64,000 bases of DNA from Agrypnia vestita (Eukaryota > Arthropoda > Insecta > Trichoptera > Phryganeidae), in assembly GCA_016648135.1 (NCBI GenBank), contig JADDOH010024896.1:62001-126000 (forward strand), in the 5' to 3' direction. This document shows positions 41,359 to 51,539 of the stretch, in pieces. Position 1 is the stretch's first letter. The number at the start of each line of letters is the position of its first letter. The notes under the pieces were generated by a model, which saw nothing but the letters and a program-made list of their open reading frames with translations, was not told where the DNA came from and made no database searches. The position numbers and the translations under genes were made by a program.

Positions 41359-42985
41359 GTTCCGAGAACCTAATTACTGGATTTTGTCCCCAGAGGGATG
41401 ATACCATAAAAATATAGAGTTATCTTTACCAGCTGCGAAGTCTATGTATACTACTAGTTCATGAAATGTCTCCAGCATAGTCCATTCAAATAAATTAAAG
41501 AACAAATATTTGAAACATGTATAGAACTTTCAAAAATTCGATAATGTGTGGATGTTCTTACAATGGAATTGGTGAACTAGTTCATGAAATGTCTCCAGCA
41601 TAGTCCATTCAAATAAATTAAAGAACAAATATTTAGAACATGTATAGAACTTTCAAAAATTTGATAATGTGTGGATGTTCTTACAATGGAATTGGTGAAC
41701 TAGTTCATGAAATGTCTTCAGCATAGTCCATTCAAATAAATTAAAGAACAAATATTTGAAACATGTATAGAACTTTCAAAAATTCGATAATGTGTGGATG
41801 TTCTTACAATGGAATTGGTGAACTAGTTCATGAAATGTCTCCAGCATAGTCCATTCAAATAAATTAAAGAACAAATATTTGGAACATGTATAGAACTTTC
41901 AAAAATTCGATAATGTGTGGATGTTCTTACAATGGAATTGGTGAACTAGTTCATGAAATGTCTCCAGCATAGTCCATTCAAATAAATTAAAGAACAAATA
42001 TTTGGAACATGTATAGAACTTTCAAAAATTTGATAATGTGTGGATGTTCTTACAATGGAATTGGTGAACGTTGCATTGTGTAGAATGATTACTTAAGCTA
42101 GCTCATAAAGGTTCTAAGTACTGGGCCATCGTATAAAAGAGACACACGTCTCTCATATAAATGGCTTCGTCTCTGTGAGGCTTCTATAATTTATCTTAAT
42201 TAGTTTCATGGTTCGTTTACCTAGAAATTATTAATATTCTTCTCAAGCCATAACAACTAATGCACGATTTAGCAGAGGCAAAAAGTTATAAGAGAAATTT
42301 AATACTTCAATGAACAGTAAATTCGAGAGAAATATTTGCCTTTAGCGAAATATTAATAATTTTAAGATAGTTATCTTAAAACAATTTAGCCAACTAATTT
42401 AGCAATGTACACTCAAATTAGATCCAGCCTAAACAATGACATGTTAAAAATATCAGACTGTAATGAGGCAAAAAAGAATCACGCACTTCTGTCAAATGAC
42501 ATTTGTTTGAAGTTGGCACAATACTACCGAAGGATCTGGAATTATCTCCAACTTTTTGATGTCTGTAACATTCCAGGAACACCTGGAATTTACGAGTATT
42601 TGCTAGTAAACACTGGAAACACTGGATAATAGCGTGAGCGAATATAAATACGACACACGGGAGTAAGGAGTGAGTTATTTTCCGTCGAGCGAGCGGTAAT
42701 TCGACAGCGATCCTAGAAAGTTCTTACGTAGCGAAATAAAACCTAAGCGAAATTAATAAGTGCGGAAATTGATGGAATATTCTAGTGAACACTGAATAAT
42801 AGTGTTAAAGCGATTTTTTACGAGTGATAAATTTGCGAAACGATATTTTTACGAGTGATAAGTTTGCGAAACAGTTTAATTTTATAAACGTTACATTTAA
42901 TATTGATAAGTGACCTTGTACGTTAGTTTAATTAATTAATCGGTAATCAATAAATGTGTCATCACATTCCAGCGTTCTCAAAAAA
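41359..42985 (+). mobile_element. LTR-like repeat, copy 2
   Basis: Begins near tgttccgagaacctaattac and ends near the block aataaatgtg...cattccagcgttctca. It contains tataaata at 42643-42650 with a GC-richer stretch downstream (gtcgagcgagcggtaattcg) and AATAAA at 42949-42954, as an LTR with its own promoter and polyadenylation signal would. Homologous in block order to 19300-20150 (minus). The part 41453-42067 is a minisatellite expansion absent from copy 1. No gag, pol or primer-binding site adjoins it, so it would be a solo LTR. Confidence 0.5.
41453..42067 (+). repeat. Minisatellite: five copies of a 123-bp unit
   Basis: ACTAGTTCATGAAATGTCT starts at 41453, 41576, 41699, 41822 and 41945: exactly 123 bp between successive starts. 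Copies differ by only a few substitutions each (for example gtctcc/gtcttc, tttgaaac/tttagaac/tttggaac, attcgat/atttgat). No length variation at all occurs between copies. No frame stays open through it. Confidence 0.97.
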
Positions 42986-43369
42986 TTTCATTAAGGACTA
43001 CTTTTATTTTCTCTGAAAGATAATTGTGATGTATCTATCAGACATCTGTCAGAGTGAATGAAAGAGACGGAAGATAGAGAGAGTGAATGGGGTTAAAAAG
43101 GGATGCGACATCGGGGCGCGCCCACTTAGAGAATAACCGCCACCAGAGCATATCCTATTTGAGCTACCTGTAAACCACTGTTATAATTTATGCAATCTGT
43201 ATCATCTGTTACACGTCAATAAAAACTCAGAAGAACCAATGATTTTAAATCTGGACTCCCAATTCCCGATAACGTTCCTTCCTAGACAGGAGGGAACACC
43301 ACTATAAAGTTTTTTTAAATATATATTTTATCAATATTTTTACTATTCTCGAACTAATCTAAGCACTCG
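42986..43369. other. Spacer, nothing recognised
   Basis: Short GC-rich piece catcggggcgcgcccactt at about 43110. No coding signal. Confidence 0.3.
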
Positions 43370-43384
43370 TGCTATGAAATAGGA

Positions 43385-43490
43385 CTGGTTTAGTGATCTC
43401 CTGGAATCTAATATGAGGTTTAAACCTCTGACTACTGACGCACTAAGCGAGTGTATTAACCACTAGACCAGAAGCACCACACACACATTT
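43385..43490 (-). repeat. tRNA-derived SINE head or tRNA pseudogene
   Basis: On the minus strand: TGGTCTAGTGGTTAATACAC (A-box-like, 43473-43454), cgcttagtgcgtca, and GGTTTAAACCTC (B-box-like, GGTTCRANNCC with one change, 43418-43407). The spacing suits a polymerase III type 2 promoter. It does not close as a proper cloverleaf acceptor stem, so a SINE or decayed tRNA is more likely than a working tRNA gene. Confidence 0.55.
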
Positions 43491-43513
43491 ATTGCATGCA
43501 TTTTACTTAATAC

Positions 43514-44005
43514 CTACTAGCTGTGCCCGCGCGGCTTCGCACGCGTAGATTTTTAGAACACTGTTAGGATCGTCATACAACTTTCGCGAACCTTCTAGGA
43601 CATTCTCCTCCCAGAACTTTCAAGAAATTCGAATGTACAGGAAGGCATACCGACACATTCCACCACTCAGTTTAGAACCTTATAGAACTTTCGGGAAATT
43701 TCTAGATCCTTTTCCTTCCAGAACTTTCTAGAGCAGGTTTTTCCGGAACCTTCTAAACTCACCGACACAGTCAGCGCGCCTATTTTGAAACAATCTGAAG
43801 CATTTGCGGCCTTTCCATAACAAAACAATGTGCTAGAAAGCACATTTTCGTCACCCACGCACAGACACCCCCACCAAACTCGCATATTTTCGGTGTGACA
43901 CCAAGGGCTATCCACCACCCTAACCACCGGTGGGTGGTTGTGGCTGGCTGTGGAGAAAACTTGGCGGGTAGGGAAACACGGGTTTCTTTTTATATAGATA
44001 TATTG
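43514..44005 (+). mobile_element. Dispersed repeat with heat-shock-element arrays, copy 1
   Basis: Starts at ctagctgtgcccgcgcggct (43517) and ends at acacgggtttctttttatat. The inverted second copy is 58838-59330. From about 43560 to 43760 it has GAA/TTC words in alternating 5-bp phase, for instance GAActTTCggGAAatTTC at 43686-43703 and TTTCgcGAAccTTC at 43581-43594. It also shares gtgctagaaagcacattttc and caccaccctaaccaccggtg with copy 2. No ORF of recognisable function. The class of element is not clear to me. Confidence 0.7.
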
Positions 44006-44541
44006 ATTTGGTATATTATTTTATTTGTATTGAAATATTCTTTTTTTTTTGTATTTTTAAACATAAATGCCATATTTATCATTTTTTACTACACCCATAA
44101 TTACTATTATTACGAAGATATGTATTCATTTTACTGGTAACACCATATGTCTCGGTAATTTTGTGTTATAGCAAGTTAATACACATAATATATGAAAATT
44201 GCTGAAATTGAATAGTCAAGCAGCCTAATGCAAAGAATTCGTGAAACTAGTAAACATTGCACTAAGCAAAGAGTACAAGAACAAAATAAACTCCGTAACA
44301 AAGCAATACAAAAAGACTAAATCAAGACATCTCAAAGAAAATTGCGCAATATCTATAGAAGTAATCAAATATTTACAGATAACTAACATCTCTCGAGACA
44401 GGATTATCGTAAACACATTTAAGTGTGAAATATCTTTTATATATTTAAATGAACATTCGAGAAGAACCCATGGATTAATATTATAATAGAAAATATAAGA
44501 AAGTTTGTTTAAATGTTTCTGGCTCTGGAGCGCTCACAAGA
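44006..44541. other. AT-rich spacer
   Basis: T-rich run at 44040-44058; short open frames 44225-44486 without recognisable motif. Confidence 0.3.
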
Positions 44542-44939
44542 TAAAGCCATGTATTCACTAGGGGACAAATTGTCCCTCAACAGCACGCGCGGCATAGAGT
44601 CTACGTGACGTTGCAACGTCGTGCACTGTTCCGCCACGTCGCGCACAACATAGCGTGGCATTTCTACGTGCCGTGGCAACGTTGCCATGCGCACGGTACC
44701 CGAGCGAGTTCACTGCAACATTACGCGGAGCGTCAGTACCACGTGGTATGTTTACAAGTGAATACGCATGCGCTGAATCTGTCAAGATGACAATGCGGGG
44801 AAACGAAATCGTTCTTGAACTGGTCGAGCTGTATCGATCGAAGATCGCATAGAATATCCGTCCTTCTTTCTCTTTGCAGTAAATAATTTCGCATTCTCCT
44901 CTTACTTTTCGATAAACTCATTAACATAAACAGATACGC

Positions 44940-45165
44940 GGCTGTCATCATAACCTCATAGGGCGATATATTTCCGCGACGTCTGGAAAACAATAATTAT
45001 TTGCAAAAAGGACCTTGTTTTTAATAATATTCAATTTACTACAGTAAAACCTCGTTAATTTGAAATTGCGACCCAAAAAAACATTTCGAATTGCGCGGAA
45101 CCCCGTTTTCGCCAAATGAGATCTGTCATCATAACCTCATCGGGTGACATTTCCGCGACAAGATA
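44940..45165 (+). repeat. Direct repeat within the Harbinger-like element
   Basis: ctgtcatcataacctcatag (44941) and ctgtcatcataacctcatcg (45122) followed in both by ggcga/ggtgaca...tttccgcgac are ~181 bp apart. The intervening ~100 bp include the Tigger-like end described separately, which suggests duplication around an insertion. Confidence 0.65.
45041..45112 (+). mobile_element. Single pogo/Tigger-type terminus
   Basis: acagtaaaacctcgttaattt, then gcgacccaaaaaaacatttcg and gaattgcgcggaaccccg, is the kind of sequence that begins pogo/Tigger transposons (CAGTAxAACCTCGxTAATT). Only one end is visible, about 70 bp long, nested in the Harbinger-like element. Confidence 0.45.
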
Positions 45166-45290
45166 TGCGAGTCCCGGTGTGTACACGTCAAATGACCGCG
45201 TCATTGTCCCCGAAACATGAGCGTAGATGTTGATGCGACATGCCGAGCGGAATGTTTCGCGATTTGTCCCCTAATGAATACATGGCTTAA

Positions 45291-45454
45291 TGATGCATAG
45301 TTCGCGGCGTTTAATGCATTATTCATTAGATAATTATACTAAACTTAATATATACAATCACTATTCATATTCGCAAACTATGAAAATAGCTGAGTGGCGT
45401 TTATTGTAATTCCGGCAGAGTTGTCGATTCAATGAAGGGATTGTGATCATTACA
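45291..45454. other. Short AT-rich spacer
   Basis: Separates two DNA elements; nothing recognised. Confidence 0.3.
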
Positions 45455-45458
45455 TTAA

Positions 45459-46366
45459 GGGGGGGGTAAGGTTAATTCGTACAAAAAAAGGCATGTTTTT
45501 GTGAATTTTTTGTGACGACACAGTTAAAATCTCTTTATTAAAACCAATAGTACATTAAAGTATGATATTTGAAGAATATTGTGTAAAATTTTTAAGACGA
45601 AATATTAAGAAATACGGCAATGGCAGCAATTATTCGGACGTGTCACGGAAAAAAGTAGAATTGCGGTGTCCATCATAACTTGGTGCTAAATCATCTGAAA
45701 TCAAAAAATCAAAGTTCATTTGTTAGATAATAGATTTTCCCAGGTAAAGCTGGGAGGGTTTTTTGAAATTTCAATTTTTCAATTTTTTGGAACACTTTGA
45801 AGGGAAAAACGCGATTTTTTGCGAAAAATATCGACTAATTTGCTATTAAAAAATAAAAATTAATAACAAATTTGAAAAAATCTCGACAGCGTTACTTCGT
45901 AAATTATGTACAGAAATAGTTTTCAAAATTTCAAAAGGATCGGTGCGGTAGTTTTAAAGTTATGATGGACACCGACTTTGAAAACGTGTGATGTGGGGAA
46001 AACGCTTTAAAGTTGTGCACACTGTAAAATTCAAAATAAAACTCAACACTTATTTTATACTTACACATAATCGTCGATGCCATGTTCACACGGCAAAGAG
46101 CTTTCATCATCAGCATCTTTTTGTCCTTGTCTACGCAAAACTCTTCCAATGCAAATAGCACGTCCGGTAGTCCTCAGGTGAGCGCGTCTTTTAGCTGCCC
46201 GAGCAGGTATAGAAAATCAGTCTGATATCGCTCAAATGTTCATAATTTCGTCAATTTTGCTCCGATTGACTTGAAATTTTAACACAATATTCTTGCGATG
46301 TTATACATTCATTTAAAAAATTAAAAATGAAATGCAAAAAAAAAAGTTAAAAACCTTACCCCCCCC
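45459..46366. mobile_element. TTAA-flanked DNA element with poly-G/poly-C ends (Kolobok-like?)
   Basis: The ends GGGGGGGGTAAGGTT (45459) and its inverse AACCTTACCCCCCCC (to 46366) are bordered by TTAA (45455-45458, 46367-46370). TTAA duplications occur in piggyBac and Kolobok; GGG starts fit Kolobok better. The interior has a second inverted pair, gtgtccatcataact (45668) and agttatgatggacac (45956-45970), and further AT-rich text with no transposase. It is a non-autonomous copy. Confidence 0.6.
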
Positions 46367-46499
46367 CTTAATCTTCGCGATAATCGGAGACGCGTGAATC
46401 ATTGTTATTATTAAGATGGCTGGTTCGTTAGTTTTAGTTAAAGCTATTGAATGTCTGTAGATGGGGCTCTCAACCTTTTTGTTACAATAGCAATAGAAT

Positions 46500-46972
46500 C
46501 CTTGATATATTAAGGATAACTTTTTTTTTACACAAACTAATAAATGGTGTTATAGACTGTCCTCAACTACTAGAACGTATCTGCTTGCGTATTCCTTCTA
46601 GCATAACTAGAAGTCATGCAGGTTTTGCCGTGGAAACTGCAGCTACTAACTGTATCTTTAATTCCATACTTGTGTTATGTCTTTTCACTCTACATTATTA
46701 CTTTTTTGTTTTTAAATTTCTATTATATTATGTTTTTCTTATGCTTCTGCTTTTTACATACTTGCTTTTTACTTTATATTATATTTATCTTTATATATTT
46801 CTATCTACATTTTAAGTATTTTCTTTTCTCTTTACGTCATTATTATGTTTACATGTTATTGTTTTTTTCTCTTTCAACTATATATTCTGTTAATGTACAC
46901 TTACCTATCTATTGTAAAAGCCCTATAAGGCGTTAATTAAGAAAAAAATAAAAAAAAATAAAAAAAAAATAA
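46500..46972 (+). mobile_element. Jockey/CR1-group LINE 3' end with A-rich tail
   Basis: Coding remnant reads FFLHKLINGVIDCPQLLERI, CLRIPSSITRSHAGF, the same region as LDCPEL...NIPRQTR at 23.7 kb. A T-rich ~270-bp 3' UTR follows, then tgtaaaagccctataaggcg and a tail of (A6-9T)n up to 46972. The pre-tail is shared with the antisense copy at 23040-23870. The frame ends early in the UTR; upstream coding parts are missing. Confidence 0.7.
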
Positions 46973-47434
46973 GGACGTTTTTTGAAATGAAGAAGAAATT
47001 TAAAAAAATAAATATTTTAACAGCATTATACATGTGTATATGCAGCAGTGTAATTGAACTACGGTGGCTTTATATTGTCACGAGTCAACACGAAATAGAT
47101 TTCGTGCCTTGTTACCTTTTCAGTGTTGCTCGTAAAACTACTTATTAAATAAAAGAAGATTACGTGTAAAGGCACCAGTTTGGGGATCGCTGGTGCAACT
47201 GAGTGATGCGCAATGCCTCTCGTCAAAGCCAAGCAAAAAAAGTTCGCGCACGATCATGAGCACGACTCGTATTCCTGAAGGCGTGTAGCTTTGTTTGAGC
47301 CCGCAGCACGTGTGGGGAAAACATTAGGGCGTTATACCGCGTTTACTTTTACAAGACGGCGAGCCAATGTCTTCTGCCGCTTTGTTAGTTAAACAAAAAC
47401 TATGCTTATCTATAATTTCATTATTTCTTAGGTA
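46973..47434. other. Spacer with GC-rich part
   Basis: 47180-47370 is GC-richer (gctggtgcaactgagtgatg, gagcccgcagcacgtgtggg) and could be a former exon or regulatory DNA, but I see no supported ORF or splice pair. Confidence 0.3.
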
Positions 47435-47640
47435 GGATCAAAAACTTCGGGGGAGTATTCCTCGTTAAATTTTGAATAGAAAATATTCTCTACACTTTAG
47501 GTGAAATGTCGACATATGTCGAATACGCGACATTACTTATTTTATGTAAAACGTTTAACTATCATTATAGTAACTTATATGGAATATTTAAAATTCATTC
47601 GCTTCAATGCGATTCAAATATTATCGTAGTTTTTTCCTTT
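47435..47640 (+). repeat. Left half of a foldback element (3.5-kb type)
   Basis: atcaaaaacttcgggggagt, tttgaatagaaaatattct and aggtgaaatgtcgaca match the left arm of 3473-3964 almost word for word. The right arm is missing. Confidence 0.7.
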
Positions 47641-48008
47641 CTTTATCATAACCACCACTCAGTATGATCTCCTGCCTACTACATACATATATTAGCCCTC
47701 TACCAAGGTTCACCAATTTCTTCTATTGTTGTTAACTTAGGCTAGATGTCTTAAGTCTCTTATATATGCTTTTATTTGACTCTTTTTTAGGCTTTAAAAT
47801 CTTAAGAAAATATATTCTGCTTATATATAAATAAATATTCAGTAAAAGTTAATGTCGCCTAAGATACTAAAAACAAATTTTTTGGCTGCGGCCTTTCGAT
47901 TAATGCCTATACTTTCTTAATTATTGTAAATGATGTTGTAAGAATAAAGATTCTATCTAGTTTATTGCCTTAAAAAAATTGCAGTATAGCCTAATATACA
48001 TTCTAATA
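47641..48008. other. AT-rich spacer
   Basis: Nothing recognised before the mariner insertion. Confidence 0.3.
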
Positions 48009-49292
48009 TTAGGTCCTTACATATGAAATTGGCGTTTTGCCGTACTGGCAAATTTGATCTCAAATATCTTCTCTTTGGTTACGAATTCCAAATCCAAATT
48101 TATACAGCTATTTACTCATGTATTTGTGTTTTGAAAATTATAATTCATTTGTTTTTTCCTCAATTGTTTTTTTTCTTTGCGTCACTCAGTTTACAAAATG
48201 AAAAACTTGAAATATCGCGTTATTTACGAGTACGAGTTCCACCGTGGCACCAGTGCTGCAGAAACGGCTCGAAGGATTAATGATGTGTATGGCGACGGTG
48301 CCGCAAAAGAAAACACAGTGCGTTTTTGGTTCCAACGTTTTCGTTCTGGAAATTTCGACCTGCAGAACAAGCCCCGTGGACGGCCGGAGACCAAAGTTGA
48401 TAATGAAGAATTGAAGGCTATTGTGGAAGCGGATCCATCGCAAACCACATCCGAGTTAGCTGCAGGCTGCGGTGTTAGTGATAAAACTGTTTTAATCCAC
48501 TTGAAGCAAATTGGTAAGGTGAAAAAGCTTGAAAGGTGGGTACCTCACGAATTGAGTGAAGCAAATCAACAAACGCGCGTTGACTGCTGCGTTGCATTAC
48601 TCAACCGGCACAATAATGAAGGATTTTAAATCGAATCATTACCTGTGATGAAAAGTGGATCCTGTACGATAATCGGAAGCGCTCATCGCAATGGCTGAAC
48701 CCTGCCGAACCAGCCAAACCATGCCCCAAGCGAAAATTGACTCCAAAAAAGTTACTTGTGAGCGTTTGGTGGACTAGTGCTGGTGTCGTTCACTACAGCT
48801 TTCTTAAATCTGGCCAGACGATTACGGCAGATGTCTATTGTCAGCAACTGCAAACCATGATGGAAAAGCTAGCTGCTAAACAACCGAGGCTGGTTAATCG
48901 CTCTAGGCCACTGCTGCTTCATGATAACGCTAGACCACAACTGCACAACAGAGGGCTACCAAATTAGAGGAGCTTCAATTGGAATGTCTAAGACATCCAC
49001 CGTACTCTCCGGAGCTTGCCCCAACAGATTACCATTTTTTTCGAAATTTGGATAACTTCTTGCAAAGGAAAAAATTCAACTCCGATGGGGCAGTCCAAAC
49101 CGCCTTCAAAGACTTTATTGATTCCCGTCCGAATGGTTTTTTTAGTAAAGGGATCGATGAACTACCTATGAGATGGCAAAAGTGCATAGATAGCAATGGT
49201 ACATACTTTGATTAAATAAATATATTATAATAAAAAAAATCGGCTTTATGTTCCTCCCATACTAAACGTCAATTTCATATGTAAGGACCTAA
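48009..49292 (+). mobile_element. Mariner element copy B (cecropia type), full length
   Basis: Ends TTAGGTCCTTACATATGAAA at 48009 and its inverse finishing at 49292, with TA on both sides (48007-48008, 49293-49294). The length of 1284 bp is the normal size of a complete mariner. The transposase reads on the plus strand and is broken by two small deletions. The terminal repeats are identical with copy A over the first 24 bp. Confidence 0.95.
48198..49215 (+). pseudogene. Mariner transposase pseudogene, copy B
   Basis: Start ATG at 48198 (MKNLKYRVIYEYEF), chosen because copies A and C share it; upstream codons are not conserved. N-terminal helix-turn-helix domains through GRPETKVDNEELKA and LIHLKQIGKVKKLERW, then WVPHEL. 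A missing T at about 48627 creates a stop after NNEGF. In the next frame ITCDEKWILYDN carries the first catalytic D, followed by SVWWTSAGVVHYSF and LLLHDNARP with the second D. A one-base deletion near 48940 shifts frame again before LEELQLECLRHPPYSP. The third D is in APTDYHFF, with D34D spacing. YSPDLAP reads YSPELAP here. End: SNGTYFD. The text is closest to the cecropia subfamily, to which human Hsmar1 also belongs. Confidence 0.93.
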
Positions 49293-49779
49293 TATAAAGA
49301 TCGAATTCGAATTTCTATGAACAGCGAGGTTTATTGTGTCCAAAATCCGTTATTTTTTATATACGGGAACAGATGTTTCAGATCTCCTAGTCATAATCGA
49401 AGAGAGTGCGAATTGCCGGAAGGTATGTTATAAAAGTTTCTGCAATAGGTAGTATTTCCACATAAATTCTACAAAATAATAAACCTACGGTACTTTTGAA
49501 ATATTTTAATAAATTTGGTAAGCAACACTGTGTAAAATTCGTAAAGTCAACATCTGAACAAAATAATTAAGAAGACATATCAGGTTAAGCCATTCGTTTT
49601 TGTTACGTTCTCAAGGTCTGAATAAAATTCGATTTAATTTCACTTTTCGACTAGCACCATCATTTACTTGGGCTCCAGTTCAAACCTTTGCAAAAACCAT
49701 GTGTCATTTGAATGTGTCACATCAATATTCTTACTACTTATTTTCAAACTAAGCTAAACGTGTTGTGAAAATAATACTA
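49293..49779. other. AT-rich spacer
   Basis: Nothing recognised. Confidence 0.3.
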
Positions 49780-49842
49780 ACTTGCTGGTCTGGAGTGAGG
49801 TTCGAACCCGCGACTAACCACAAGACCAACAAGCTACTCAAA
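49778..49842 (-). repeat. Compressed tRNA-like promoter (SINE head)
   Basis: On the minus strand: TTGGTCTTGTGGTTAGTCGC (A-box-like) directly followed by GGGTTCGAACC (perfect B box) and tcactccagac. The A-to-B distance is far shorter than in a tRNA, so the D/anticodon part has been lost. The plus-strand wording is gaggttcgaacccgcgac. Confidence 0.6.
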
Positions 49843-50369
49843 TTTTTTAATATTAAACCAACATTTTTGATTAGTAAACCAACATTACAGTTTATATCTA
49901 TTTAGATTTTATTGAATGTATTTTTTATTTTTACAGAAAAATACAGAAAATATAAAATAGAAAACATAATATAATAGAAAACATAAAATATTTTTATTTT
50001 ATGTAATTTAAAAAACTTGTTTTTCAAAATAAAAAATTCCTCTCCTAAATCACCTATCGGAGGTCGGCAAAAAAATATACATCCTTGATACATAAGATTT
50101 GTTTCATATATACCTAATAATGTTAATGAAATAATATATGTAACTTTTCAAAAACATGACGTAAAAAGCTTAATAGGTGCTTATGGCTCGTGTTCGTGGT
50201 TATGATTAGATTTTTATGAGGCATTCAATTCGAAACAATCTCCGAGATAGGAATTAGGCCTTCGTGAAATTTTTTGGGGATAACCGTCTCAGAGATTCGC
50301 TGTCTCTCATTCATCTGCTGGATGAATGAATATCTCCCCAGCAGCAGCTACAATGGAGTAAATCATCAT
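49843..50369. other. AT-rich spacer
   Basis: accaacatt(t/a) repeats twice near 49857-49885; otherwise no structure. Confidence 0.3.
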
Positions 50370-50475
50370 CACTGTTGGCTCTACAACTCCTGGTGGGTCT
50401 TGGCCTTCTCGATAGTCTTCCTTCACTGATCTCGATCTCGCGCCAGCTCTCCCCAGTTCTGAATCTCCAAGGCAA
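50370..50475 (-). pseudogene. LINE ORF2 extreme C-terminus, antisense
   Basis: Minus strand reads LEIQNWGELARDRDQ, RKTIEKAKTHQEL with two stops, and a (ATG)n-like tail appears as catcatcac on the left (50363-50371). It pairs with the sense copy at 24434-24574. Confidence 0.6.
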
Positions 50476-51539
50476 ATATGTATTTATACACATTATTTTT
50501 TTAGTTACTCTTGTAAACGAGAAAAACGGAATAAATACTTGTAATTAAATGTCTTGTTTGATAAACATTACAGAATAGATAGTTCCAAGTGTCTATGGTA
50601 CAAATAAATTTGTTCGGTATGTTTAGACGCACGTATCGATTGTCTCTGTTGAATCGAACGTAGTTTGTACGTGTTTCACTTTTGATATTTACCAATATCA
50701 GGACTCCGGATCTAAATCTTCTCCAGTGTACAGAGTACGGTATTAAGATTAATCTCACGTATTTCATTGTGTTGAAATTTTCCTCAACGTGTAAATGTAC
50801 ATTTTTAACTTCTTAAACAAAACCATTTTTTGCAGTGTTATCAGTAATAATGTTCATTGTAAACGATTGCCACATTTGTCTATCCAAAACACATATAATA
50901 CAAGAAATATTGACTAAGTCAGAGTGACATAACTTTATTTTTCTCTCCTGTAAAGTTTGCAAAAATCACTAACGCCCATTTGGCTTTCTACACTCGTTTA
51001 CTGAAGAATATGTAGTACATAATTTTCGTTTTGTTCTTAAACTTAAAATTCGTATCTCATATCCATCGTTTGTTTTACTGAAAAGCGAACTATTCTGAAA
51101 TTGACAGCCACTGCAATACTACCATTATATGTAATGTGTACATGTAAACGAAATTATTATTTCCGTAAACACCGAGCTAGACGCAATTGGCTGGAGCATC
51201 CTGCCAATCAAGCTACATTTCAACAGGACAATTTAACCAATTAACACCGGGCTGGAGGGCTTTCTGTTCCCGTAGCAAATTATTCGCAAATACTGCCCAC
51301 GTGACATAAACAACATCGTATAATATAATACGAGTACGTCGGTATTAGGTACTCTAGTCGTGGACGTCACCACGCCGGTTTACTAAGGGCTGTATGCACT
51401 CGAGATGAGACTATACGTACGTATCTCAACCACCTAGGTTTACCACATTAGCGATAAAGAGGTAATAGACGGATGAATAAGTCAAGAGCTTTTAAGCTTT
51501 GCACTGCTTATAACTGTTTATAAAGGGAAAAAATATAAA
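50476..51539. other. Spacer, nothing recognised
   Basis: 51170-51470 is slightly GC-richer. No ORF or repeat supported. Confidence 0.3.

Larger units (their letters stand above)
44545..45287. mobile_element. PIF/Harbinger-like non-autonomous element
   Basis: The ends AGCCATGTATTCACTAGGGG (44545) and, inverted, AGCCATGTATTCATTAGGGG (45287) match over ~28 bp with two or three changes. TAA flanks both ends (44542-44544 and 45288-45290), the 3-bp target duplication typical of PIF/Harbinger. A short plus-strand frame at 44787-44850 reads MTMRGNEIVLELVELYRSK, resembling the start of a MADF domain, the DNA-binding partner protein of many Harbinger elements. The rest of the protein is missing. GC content is higher than around it. 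Confidence 0.75.

Noticed and set aside
44558..44785. Several overlapping open frames at 44.5-44.9 kb as genes
   Set aside because: They lie in the GC-richer Harbinger-like element; apart from the short MADF-like start at 44787-44850 none shows a family pattern.
48979..49215. YSPELAP in mariner copy B as loss of the third catalytic residue
   Set aside because: Counting the D34D spacing shows that the third catalytic aspartate is the D of APTDYHFF, which is intact; the D-to-E change hits a conserved but non-catalytic position.
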